The notes below the pieces were generated by a model. It was not told the origin of the DNA. It ran no database searches and worked only from the letters and a program-made list of their open reading frames with translations. Positions 8,036-15,237 of a stretch of 64,000 nt of DNA are shown here, one piece after another (within the stretch, counting starts at the first letter, position 1; each line of letters starts with the position of its first letter). Origin of the DNA: Saccharothrix algeriensis (GTDB taxonomy: Bacteria; Actinomycetota; Actinomycetes; Mycobacteriales; Pseudonocardiaceae); contig NZ_JAFBCL010000001.1 of the NCBI RefSeq assembly GCF_016907655.1, forward strand, positions 6,814,583-6,878,582, in the 5' to 3' direction. Position numbers and translations under genes: made by a program.

Positions 8036-9612
8036 CTACTGTGAATGGCGCCCCGGCGGCGACGGGCACGCAACTGCTCGTCGGCGGCCGCATCCACTCC
8101 CCGACCGCGCCCGACGCCACGGCGATGGCGATCACCGACGGCACCGTGGTGTGGCTGGGCGGCGACCGGGTCGGCCGCGCGCTGCACCCCGGCGCCGAGG
8201 TCGTGGACCTGGGCGGCGCGTGGGTCGCGCCCGCGTTCGTCGACGCCCACGTGCACGCCACCTCCGCCGGCCTGCTGCTCACCGGCCTGGACCTGACCGG
8301 CTGCGCGTCCCCGGGCGCGCTGCTGGAGGCGGTGCGGTCGGCCGAGGGCCCCCTGGTGTGGGGCCACGGCTGGGACGAGACGCGGTGGCCGGGCGACCGG
8401 CCGCCCACGCGCGCGGAGCTGGACGAGGCGGCGCGCGGCAAGGCCGTCTACCTGTCGCGGATCGACGTGCACTCGGCGCTGGCGTCCTCGGCGCTGCTCG
8501 ACCTGGCGCCGGCCGCGCGCGGCGCCGACGGCTGGTCCCCGGACGGCCCGCTCACCCGCGCCGCCCACCACCACGTGCGGGGCGCGGCCAAGGACGCCAT
8601 CCCGGCACCCGCCCGCCGCGCCGCGCAGCGGGCGTTCCTGGCGCACGCCGCCTCGCGGGGCGTCGCCTCGGTGCACGAGTGCGCCGGCCCCGACATCTCC
8701 GGCCGCGACGACCTGGCCGACCTGCTCGCCGGCGCCGACGGGCCGCAGGTCGTGGGCTACTGGGGCGGCCTGGAGCCGATCGACCTGCCGGTGCGCGGCC
8801 TGGCCGGCGACCTGTTCGTCGACGGCGCGCTGGGCTCGCGCACGGCCGCGCTGTGCTCGCCCTACGCCGACGCCGCGACCACCGGCGCGCTGTACCTGGA
8901 CGCCGAGCGGATCGCCGAGCACCTGGTGGCCTGCACGCGGGCCGGGCTGCAAGGCGGGTTCCACGTCATCGGCGACGCCGCGGTGGCCGAGGTCGTGGAA
9001 GGCTTCCGGCGGGCGGCCGAGGTCGTCGGCGTGCCCGCCCTGGCCGCGCGCAGGCACCGCCTGGAGCACGTGGAGATGATCACCGCCGAGCAGGCGGCGC
9101 TGCTGGGCTCGTGGGGCGCGGTGGCCTCGGTGCAGCCGCTGTTCGACCGCGAGTGGGGCGGCCCGTCGGGCATGTACGCGCAGCGCCTGGGCGTCGAGCG
9201 CGCCGCCGCGCTCAACCCGTTCGCCCGGCTCGCCGCCGCCGGCGTCGTGCTGGCCCTGGGCTCGGACGCCCCGGTGACGCCGGTCGACCCGTGGGCGGCG
9301 GTCCGCGCGGCCGTGCGCCACCGCACCGACGGGTCCGGCCTCTCGCCGCGCGCGGCGTTCACCGCCCACACGCGCGGCGGCTGGCGGGCGGCGGGCGTGG
9401 ACGACGGCCTCACCGGCACGCTGCAGCCGGGCGCGCCCGCCACCTACGCGGTGTGGGACGCGGGCGAGCTGGAGGTCACCGCCCCCGACTCGCGCGTGCA
9501 GCGGTGGTCCACCGACCCGCGCTCCGGGGTGCCGGGCCTGCCGTCGCTGGACACCGCGCCGACGTGCCTGCGGACGGTCCTGCGCGGGCGGACGATCTAC
9601 GACAAGGGGTGA
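8032..9612 (+). CDS. Amidohydrolase of the YtcJ type within the lysine operon
   Basis: The 526-aa protein starts at GTG 8032, overlapping the kdd stop. It shows the amidohydrolase metal site D-A-H-V-H, a second histidine in G-G-F-H-V-I-G-D-A-A, R-L-E-H-V-E with a further His, and a late S-D-A-P-V-T-P-V-D-P, the pattern of COG1574 (YtcJ-like) exoenzymes. These usually hydrolyse amides or carbamates and bind zinc or similar ions. No substrate is known. It occupies the place where clostridial clusters carry kce (3-keto-5-aminohexanoate cleavage enzyme), but it is not homologous to kce, which belongs to the DUF849/BKACE fold. It could hydrolyse an N-acylated diamine that feeds the pathway. Confidence 0.85.
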   Translation: MTTVNGAPAATGTQLLVGGRIHSPTAPDATAMAITDGTVVWLGGDRVGRALHPGAEVVDLGGAWVAPAFVDAHVHATSAGLLLTGLDLTGCASPGALLEAVRSAEGPLVWGHGWDETRWPGDRPPTRAELDEAARGKAVYLSRIDVHSALASSALLDLAPAARGADGWSPDGPLTRAAHHHVRGAAKDAIPAPARRAAQRAFLAHAASRGVASVHECAGPDISGRDDLADLLAGADGPQVVGYWGGLEPIDLPVRGLAGDLFVDGALGSRTAALCSPYADAATTGALYLDAERIAEHLVACTRAGLQGGFHVIGDAAVAEVVEGFRRAAEVVGVPALAARRHRLEHVEMITAEQAALLGSWGAVASVQPLFDREWGGPSGMYAQRLGVERAAALNPFARLAAAGVVLALGSDAPVTPVDPWAAVRAAVRHRTDGSGLSPRAAFTAHTRGGWRAAGVDDGLTGTLQPGAPATYAVWDAGELEVTAPDSRVQRWSTDPRSGVPGLPSLDTAPTCLRTVLRGRTIYDKG

Positions 9613-9614
9613 CG

Positions 9615-11180
9615 ATGGCGTTGCTCGACCTCGACCCGGCGGTGGTCGCCAGGGCGCGCGAGCTGGCCGCGAAGGCCGCCGAGCCGGTGGTGGCCCTGGC
9701 CAGGGCGCACACCACGGTGGCGGTCGAGCGCGCCGCGCTGCGGCTGGCCGGGATCACCGGCGCGGACTCCACCCACCGCGCCGGCGACGTGCCGTGGGTC
9801 AACCGGGTGGTCGACACCGTGCGCGAGCACTGCGGGCTGGAGCACGGCGTGGCGCTGCCCGCCTTCCACGCCCTGCGCGAGCACGGCCTCGCCACGCTGA
9901 CCGAACTGGCCGAGGCCACCGCCGCCGGGCAGGTGCGGTTCACCCTGCCGCGGGGGCGGGACCGGGCGCGCGCGGAGAAGGCCGCCCGGACCGCCGTCGC
10001 CCGGGGCCTGCGCACCGTCGACCGCAACCGGGCGCGGCGCGACCGGCTGGTGGCCCGGCTGGGCGACCCGCCGCAGCGGCCCTGGATCTACCTGATCGTG
10101 GCCACCGGCGACATCGACGAGGACGTGGTGCAGGCGTGCAACGCCGCCCGCGCCGGCGCGGACGTCATCGCGGTGATCCGCTCCACCGGGCAGTCGCTGC
10201 TGGACTACGTGCCCGAGGGCGCCACGCACCACGGGTTCGCCGGCACCTACGCCACCCAGGAGAACTTCCGGATCATGCGCGCCGCGCTGGACGAGGTGTC
10301 CGCGGAGGTCGGCCGGTACGTGCGGCTGACCAACTACGCCTCCGGGCTGTGCATGCCCGAGATCGCGGTGCTGGCCGGGCTGCAGCGGCTGGACATGATG
10401 CTCAACGACTCGATGTACGGCATCCTGTTCCGCGACATCAACCCCGTCCGCACGTTCGTCGACCAGCGCTTCTCCCGCCAGGTGCACGCCCGCGCCGGGA
10501 TCGTCATCAACACCGGCGAGGACAACTACCTCACCACCGCCGACGCCGTGGACGCCGCGCACACCGTCACCGTCTCCCAGCTGCTCAACGAGCACTTCGC
10601 GCACGAGGCGGGGCTGCCCGACCACCTGCTCGGGCTGGGGCACGCCTTCGAGATCGACCCGAAGGTGCCCGAGTCGTTCCGGCTGGAGCTGGCGCACGCC
10701 CTGCTGGCGCGCGAGCTGTTCCCCGACGCGCCGCTGAAGTGGATGCCGCCGACCAAGCACATGACCGGCGACGTGTTCAACGGCTACCTGCTCGACGGGT
10801 TCTTCAACCTGGCGGGCGTGCTGACCGGGCAGAGCATCCTGCTGGTGGGGATGATGACCGAGGCGGTGGTCACGCCGTTCCTGTCCGACCGGGACCTGGC
10901 GCTGGCCAACGTCCGCTACGTGCTCGCCGCGGCGGGCGGCCTGCGCGAGGACTTCCGGCCCGCGCCCGACGGCCTGATCGTCCGGCGCGCCCACCGGGTG
11001 CTGGGGGAGGCGGTCGCCCTGCTGGAGCGGATCGTGGCCGACGGGCTGCTGGAGGCCATCGCCGAGGGCACCTTCGGGCTGATGAAGCGCCCCGCGCACG
11101 GCGGCAAGGGCGCGGACGGCGTGGTGGAGAAGGCCGACGGCTACTGCAACCCGGCCTCGGAACTGCTGGAGGCACGGTGA
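9615..11180 (+). CDS. kamD: Lysine/beta-lysine 5,6-aminomutase, alpha subunit
   Basis: The 521-aa protein has the normal length of KamD and its characteristic blocks: V-P-W-V-N-R-V-V-D, Q-E-N-F-R-I-M-R, N-D-S-M-Y-G-I-L-F-R-D-I-N, G-I-V-I-N-T-G-E-D-N-Y-L-T-T-A-D-A and W-M-P-P-T-K-H-M-T-G-D. The alpha subunit forms the TIM barrel that pairs with KamE to move the terminal amino group of D-lysine or L-beta-lysine, using adenosylcobalamin and PLP. The ATG at 9615 follows the previous stop by 2 bp, with AAGGGG upstream. Its stop overlaps the kamE GTG. The downstream Kdd substrate, 3,5-diaminohexanoate, is the product expected from L-beta-lysine. Confidence 0.95.
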   Translation: MALLDLDPAVVARARELAAKAAEPVVALARAHTTVAVERAALRLAGITGADSTHRAGDVPWVNRVVDTVREHCGLEHGVALPAFHALREHGLATLTELAEATAAGQVRFTLPRGRDRARAEKAARTAVARGLRTVDRNRARRDRLVARLGDPPQRPWIYLIVATGDIDEDVVQACNAARAGADVIAVIRSTGQSLLDYVPEGATHHGFAGTYATQENFRIMRAALDEVSAEVGRYVRLTNYASGLCMPEIAVLAGLQRLDMMLNDSMYGILFRDINPVRTFVDQRFSRQVHARAGIVINTGEDNYLTTADAVDAAHTVTVSQLLNEHFAHEAGLPDHLLGLGHAFEIDPKVPESFRLELAHALLARELFPDAPLKWMPPTKHMTGDVFNGYLLDGFFNLAGVLTGQSILLVGMMTEAVVTPFLSDRDLALANVRYVLAAAGGLREDFRPAPDGLIVRRAHRVLGEAVALLERIVADGLLEAIAEGTFGLMKRPAHGGKGADGVVEKADGYCNPASELLEAR

Positions 11181-12106
11181 AGCGGCACGTGCGCCCCTAC
11201 GGCGACACCACCGGCGACGGGATGGTGCAGACCTCGTTCACGCTGCCGGTGCCCTTCGGCCCGCAGGCCGACGGCGCCGCGCAGCAGCTGGCCAACAAGA
11301 TGGGCATCGACCCGGCGATGGTCGTGCACTCCCACCCGATCGGGGCGGATTTCACCTTCTTCGTGGTCTACGGGTCGGTCCGGCACGTCGTGGACCTGGC
11401 CGAGGTGCGCGTGGTGGAGCGGGAGTACCCGCTGCTGTCGCCCCCGGAGGTCAACGCGGCGGTCAGGAAGCTGCTGCGCCGCAAGCTGGTCGTGGTCGGC
11501 GGGTGCATCGGCACCGACGCGCACACCGTGGGCATCGACGCGATCCTCAACGTCAAGGGCTTCGCGGGGGAGAAGGGCCTGGAGTACTACCGGGAGCTGA
11601 AGGTGGTGAACCTGGGCGCGCAGGTGTCGGTGCCCGAACTGGTGCGGCGGGCGCGGGCGGAGAAGGCCGACGCGGTGCTGGTCTCGCAGGTCGTCACCCA
11701 GCGCGACGCGCACCTGCTCAACACGCAGGAGATGTCGGCGGCGTTCCGGGAGGCGATGGGGCGCCGCCGCCCGCTGCTCATCGCCGGCGGCCCCCGCTTC
11801 GACCCGCTGATGGCCGGGGAGCTGGGGGTGGACCGGGTGTTCGGCCGGGGCACCACGCCCGGCGAGGTCGCCAGCTACCTCGTGCACGCCGTGCGGTCGC
11901 GCACCGACACCCCCGAGCCGCGCGCCACCCGCGCCGCACCGACCCGCTCCAAGACCGCGCGCACGAGCACCGCGCGGGCAGCCACCCCGCGCACGAGCAC
12001 CGCGCGGGCCGAGGACACCGGCGGCGGCGACCGAGCCGACAGGGGCGCCGACGGCGCCACCACGCGGGCCGCCACCACGCGGACCGGGAAGGAAGGGGCA
12101 GCGTGA
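11177..12106 (+). CDS. kamE: Lysine/beta-lysine 5,6-aminomutase, beta (B12-binding) subunit with extra tail
   Basis: The 309-aa protein begins at GTG 11177. The cobalamin motif D-x-H-x-x-G is at Asp114-Gly119 and Lys127 (N-V-K-G) aligns with the PLP-binding lysine of known KamE. L-L-I-A-G-G-P-R at 200-207 closes the Rossmann domain. Catalytic parts are therefore intact up to about residue 240. Beyond that comes a 67-residue tail rich in Thr, Arg, Ala and Pro that contains the duplicated word R-T-S-T-A-R-A, encoded by a 30-bp-period DNA repeat (11958-11978 and 11988-12008). I know of no such tail in clostridial KamE. It is probably disordered and of recent origin. Confidence 0.93.
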   Translation: MKRHVRPYGDTTGDGMVQTSFTLPVPFGPQADGAAQQLANKMGIDPAMVVHSHPIGADFTFFVVYGSVRHVVDLAEVRVVEREYPLLSPPEVNAAVRKLLRRKLVVVGGCIGTDAHTVGIDAILNVKGFAGEKGLEYYRELKVVNLGAQVSVPELVRRARAEKADAVLVSQVVTQRDAHLLNTQEMSAAFREAMGRRRPLLIAGGPRFDPLMAGELGVDRVFGRGTTPGEVASYLVHAVRSRTDTPEPRATRAAPTRSKTARTSTARAATPRTSTARAEDTGGGDRADRGADGATTRAATTRTGKEGAA

Positions 12107-12489
12107 GTCCGACCGAGGGGTTGACCGTCACGCACCGGCGCTACGTGCCGCACTCCCACGCCCACTACGGCGGCGACCTGGTCGACGGCGCCTACGGGCT
12201 GGGCCTGTTCGGCGACGTGGCCACCGAACTGCTCATCCGCACCGACGCCGACGAGGGCCTGTTCGCGGGCTACTCCAGCGTCGAGTTCGTCGCGCCGGTC
12301 CAGGCCGGCGACGTCATCGAGGCCACCGCGACCCTGGTCCGCGTGGGCAACCGCTCCCGCGAGATCGACTTCGAGGCCCGGGTCGTGTGCCGGGCGGCCC
12401 CGCACCGCGGCCCCTCGGCGGCGGACGTGCTGGACCCGCCGCTGGTGGTCACCCGCGCCCGGGGCACCGTCGTCGCGCCCGCCCGGTGA
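12103..12489 (+). CDS. kal: 3-aminobutyryl-CoA ammonia-lyase (hotdog fold)
   Basis: The 128-aa protein starts at GTG 12103, overlapping the kamE stop. It has the Kal pattern: H-S-H-A-H-Y-G-G-D-L-V-D-G-A near the N-terminus, then L-F-G-D-V-A-T-E-L and a hotdog helix-sheet unit with F-V-A-P-V-Q-A-G-D-V-I-E. Kal removes ammonia from 3-aminobutyryl-CoA to give crotonyl-CoA, the last specific step of lysine fermentation; crotonyl-CoA can then enter beta-oxidation. It is last in the operon. Its stop codon lies inside a 16-bp tandem repeat. Confidence 0.88.
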   Translation: MSPTEGLTVTHRRYVPHSHAHYGGDLVDGAYGLGLFGDVATELLIRTDADEGLFAGYSSVEFVAPVQAGDVIEATATLVRVGNRSREIDFEARVVCRAAPHRGPSAADVLDPPLVVTRARGTVVAPAR

Positions 12490-12579
12490 CGCGCTGGTCC
12501 GGTGACGCGCTGGTCCGGTGACGCGCTGGTCCGGTGACGCGCCGGTTCGGTGACACCGGCCGCGCGACACCGGCCGCGC
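12483..12579 (+). repeat. Tandem repeats across the kal stop codon
   Basis: Four units of 16 bp (CCGGTGACGCGCTGGT, the fourth with one change) run from 12483 to 12546, and a partial fifth unit follows. The kal TGA is within unit one. Immediately after come two 14-bp units (GACACCGGCCGCGC) at 12552-12579. This leaves little room for a conventional terminator and puts repeated TGA triplets after the gene. Confidence 0.9.
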
Positions 12580-12623
12580 GGTTGCCGCCCTGCCGGCCCG
12601 GTGTCTCTGCCACTATCGAGGGC

Positions 12624-12977
12624 GTGATCAGCCTCGATCCGGTTTCCCCGGTGCCGCCCTACGAGCAGGTGCGGTCCCAGTTCGCCCGCAAGATCACCGA
12701 CCGGGAGCTGGCCGTGGGCACCCGGCTGCCCACCGTCCGCGCGCTGGCCGCCGAGCTGGGCATCGCGGTCAACACCGTGGCCCGCGCCTACCGCGAGCTG
12801 GAGGAGGCGGGTCTCATCGAGACCCGCGGCAGAGCCGGGACCGTGGTCAGCGCGGCGGGGGAGCGCAGCCGGGAGCGGGTGCTGCGCGCGGCGCGCGCCT
12901 ACGCGGCCACGACCCGCGAGCAGGGGCTGACCGCCGAGGAGGCGCTGGAGATCGTCCGGGCGGCGCTGGCGGATTGA
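12624..12977 (+). CDS. GntR family regulator (YtrA-like)
   Basis: The 117-aa protein has a winged helix opening P-P-Y-E-Q-V-R-S-Q and R-L-P-T-V-R-A-L-A-A-E-L-G-I-A-V-N-T-V-A-R-A at residues 35-56, and only a short helical tail, as in the YtrA subgroup. YtrA-type repressors usually control a neighbouring operon, often transporters. It follows the lysine operon and its repeats by 44 bp and could control kamA and kdd transcripts, but this is inferred from position. GTG 12624 sits a few bases after CACTATCGAG, so the mRNA may be leaderless. Confidence 0.85.
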   Translation: MISLDPVSPVPPYEQVRSQFARKITDRELAVGTRLPTVRALAAELGIAVNTVARAYRELEEAGLIETRGRAGTVVSAAGERSRERVLRAARAYAATTREQGLTAEEALEIVRAALAD

Positions 12978-12993
12978 TCAGTAGTGTGGTCGG

Positions 12994-13755
12994 GTGGCGA
13001 CCGGACACAGCGGCGGCGGCGACCCGGCACGCACCCTCGCGGTGCTGTGGCGCACGGCGACGCCCAGCGCGCGCAAGGACCTCGGGGTGGACCGCATCGT
13101 GGCCGCGGCGGTGGAGCTGGCCGACGCCGAGGGGCTGGACGCGCTGTCCATGCGCCGGGTGGCCGACCGGCTCGGCGTGGGCACGATGTCGCTCTACACC
13201 TACGTGCCGGGCAAGGCCGAGCTGGTCGACGTCATGGTGGACACCGTGCAGGGCGAGACGGCGCGCCCGGCGCGGGTGCCCGGCGGGTGGCGCGGGCGGC
13301 TGACGCAGGTCGCGCGGGAGAACTGGTCGCTGCACCTGCGCCACCCGTGGCTGCTGCAGGTGGCCACCAACCGCGCGGTGCTGGGCCCGAACGTGGCCGC
13401 CAAGTACGACTACGAGCTGTCGGCGGTCGACGGCATCGGGCTGACCGACCTGGAGATGGACTCCGTGCTCAGCCTGGTGCTCGGCCACGTGCAGGCCGCG
13501 GCGCGGCTGGCGGTGGAGGCGGCGCGGATCGAGCAGCGCACGGGCCTGACCGACGAGCAGTGGTGGCAGGCCGCGGCGCCGTTCCTGGCCAAGGTGTTCG
13601 ACCCGGCGAAGTTCCCGACCGCGGCGCGGGTGGGCGCGGCGGCGGGGGAGGCGCACGGGTCGGCCTACTCCGGCGAGCACGCGTTCGCGTTCGGCCTGGA
13701 ACGCGTGCTCGACGGCGTGGAGGCGCTCGTCGCCGCCCGGCGGGGCGGTCAGTAG
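12994..13755 (+). CDS. TetR family regulator
   Basis: The 253-aa protein has the TetR helix-turn-helix at residues 30-75 (I-V-A-A-A-V-E-L-A-D-A-E-G to M-S-L-Y-T-Y-V-P-G-K) and a long C-terminal ligand domain with G-R-L-T-Q-V-A-R-E-N-W and aromatic residues, as in TetR_C tetracycline-repressor-like subgroups. The start GTG is 17 bp after the GntR stop, so the two regulators may be cotranscribed. Its 3' end overlaps the convergent PspC gene by 7 bp. The ligand is unknown. Confidence 0.85.
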   Translation: MATGHSGGGDPARTLAVLWRTATPSARKDLGVDRIVAAAVELADAEGLDALSMRRVADRLGVGTMSLYTYVPGKAELVDVMVDTVQGETARPARVPGGWRGRLTQVARENWSLHLRHPWLLQVATNRAVLGPNVAAKYDYELSAVDGIGLTDLEMDSVLSLVLGHVQAAARLAVEAARIEQRTGLTDEQWWQAAAPFLAKVFDPAKFPTAARVGAAAGEAHGSAYSGEHAFAFGLERVLDGVEALVAARRGGQ

Positions 13756-13934
13756 GGCCGCTTGGGCATCATCACCCACAGCACGAGGTAGACGAGGAAC
13801 TGCGGGCCGGGCAGCAGGCACGACAGCACGAACACCAGCCGCACCGCGTTCGGCTTCCAACCGAACCGCGCGGCCAGTCCCGCGCACACGCCGGCGATCA
13901 TCCTCTGGTCCCGGGGCCTGGTCATCGTGGTCAT
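13749..13934 (-). CDS. PspC domain protein
   Basis: This 61-aa protein is essentially a bare PspC domain: R-M-I-A-G-V-C-A-G-L-A-A-R-F-G-W at residues 11-26 followed by a membrane segment V-F-V-L-S-C-L-L-P-G to V-M-M-P. PspC domains are linked to envelope stress signalling; small ones like this are common in actinobacteria with no proven role. Convergent with the TetR gene, overlapping by 7 bp. Confidence 0.85.
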   Translation of the reverse strand: MTTMTRPRDQRMIAGVCAGLAARFGWKPNAVRLVFVLSCLLPGPQFLVYLVLWVMMPKRPY

Positions 13935-14196
13935 GACTCCACTGTCCCCGCCCCGGGCGCACCTCGCATCGGTGGGAACCCTGAGATGTGCCCTGACCAG
14001 CCCTGATCCGGGTCCGCGACGTGGCCGCCGTCACCGCGGGCCCGCCTTGCCCGGGGTGCCCCGCGCCGGATCCACCGACGCGGGGCACCCCGGAACGGCA
14101 GCGGTGACGCCGCGCGTGCCGCCGAGTGCCGGAGATGCGCGAAAGGCGTGGCCGGCACGTCGACGTCGTCGTGCTCGGAGGCACGACCGGAGCCGG

Positions 14197-14505
14197 TCAG
14201 TGCCACAACCACAGTTCCCAGCCACCGGCGACGGCACGGCAGTCGTAGGGCCAGCCGAACAGGTCGTTCGCGAGTTCGCCCTTGTCGTTGCACTCGTCGA
14301 GGTTGGGCCAGGTGCCGTGGTACTGCCACGTGGCGAGCGCCGTGGCGTCACCGGTGCGTGCCGCCGCTGCCGCCGGCGGGCGCGGCCGATCCTGCGGACC
14401 GGCACCCGCACCGGGCGTGGCACCGGCGACCGCCCCCGTTCCGCCCAGCGCGATGGCGGTGACGATGGCGGACACGCCGATCGCCATTCGGATTCTCGTT
14501 CGCAT
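14197..14505 (-). CDS. Small secreted protein, unknown function
   Basis: The 102-aa product has a clear signal peptide (residues 1 to about 28, M-R-T-R-I-R-M-A-I-G then a hydrophobic core to A-G-A). A Pro/Ala linker follows, then a compact C-terminal domain with two cysteines (D-E-C-N and Y-D-C-R) and many Trp residues, ending W-E-L-W-L-W-H. The two cysteines probably form one disulfide after export. I do not recognise the family. It lies 58 bp downstream of the I36-like inhibitor gene on the same strand, so the two may be cotranscribed. Confidence 0.7.
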   Translation of the reverse strand: MRTRIRMAIGVSAIVTAIALGGTGAVAGATPGAGAGPQDRPRPPAAAAARTGDATALATWQYHGTWPNLDECNDKGELANDLFGWPYDCRAVAGGWELWLWH

Positions 14506-14563
14506 GGTGTTCCCTTCCAGGCATTCGTGATCGCTGCCGAATTCCGGGTCCAGGGCCCGCCCG

Positions 14564-14926
14564 TCAGATGCCGCCCCACCCGTGCACCACGAACTCGAAC
14601 GCGGGAACGTCCTGGTTGTGGAACACGAGGACGTTCCTCCCGGTGCAGTTGAGGTTCTCCCAGAAGCGCTGGGCGATGTACACCCGGTTCTTGACCGAGA
14701 GCACGCCGACGACCAGGCCGATGCACTCGCCCGACGGCATGGCGTAATCGTGGTCCCACTGCGAACCCTGGTAGTTCACGTCGGTCCACGTGCAGATCCG
14801 CGCCTGGTCGGGCGAGCAGTAGTCACCCTCCCGGGCGTTCGCCGCAGTGGCCGAGCACATCGACGCAGCGACGATGAAAAGGGCGACCAGTGCCGTTCTG
14901 ATCGCGCGCACGGACGAAGCTCCCAT
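14564..14926 (-). CDS. Secreted peptidase-inhibitor I36-like protein
   Basis: I take ATG 14926 because AGGGGG precedes it and the product then opens with a signal peptide ending A-T-A-A-N-A. Mature residues begin R-E-G-D-Y-C-S-P-D-Q-A-R-I-C-T-W-T-D, then N-Y-Q-G-S-Q-W, the pattern of peptidase inhibitor family I36 (beta/gamma-crystallin-like SMPI inhibitors from Streptomyces). Four cysteines could form two disulfides. The total is 120 aa, near the family size. It might restrain the organism's own exported proteases, but no target can be named. Confidence 0.78.
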   Translation of the reverse strand: MGASSVRAIRTALVALFIVAASMCSATAANAREGDYCSPDQARICTWTDVNYQGSQWDHDYAMPSGECIGLVVGVLSVKNRVYIAQRFWENLNCTGRNVLVFHNQDVPAFEFVVHGWGGI

Positions 14927-15158
14927 CCCGTTCCCCCTGTCTGCTTCTCGTGGGTGGCGCCGGACCGGGATCCGGCCCCGCGCCACCCTGATTAGCAGAG
15001 GCGGGTTGTTCACGGTCGGGCGCTGGGCAATGGACAACGAAGCTGAACAACCGCGACGAGGCCACGACCCCCTGGTCATCCAGGGGGAACCCGTGACGGA
15101 CAGGGGACGCCGTGCCCGCCCCGCCTCACACCGGCGCGCTCGGGTGCACCGCGGCGGC

Positions 15159-15194
15159 GCCGACTCGCGGCGGGATCACGCGCCGCGAGTCGGC
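15159..15194. promoter_or_regulatory. Inverted repeat upstream of lnt
   Basis: Perfect 14-bp arms (15159-15172 and 15181-15194) around GGATCACG lie 43 bp before the lnt start. No gene ends into it from the left, so a terminator role is odd; an operator or an upstream attenuator is possible. The rest of the 311-bp gap at 14927-15237 shows nothing I can call. Confidence 0.4.
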
Positions 15195-15237
15195 GGTCCT
15201 TGTCGGGCGCTTCACGCGGTCCTCGTAGGCTGATCGG

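Noticed and set aside
15159..15194. Reading the inverted repeat before lnt as a terminator
   Set aside because: No gene on either strand ends toward it; it is kept only as a possible regulatory site.
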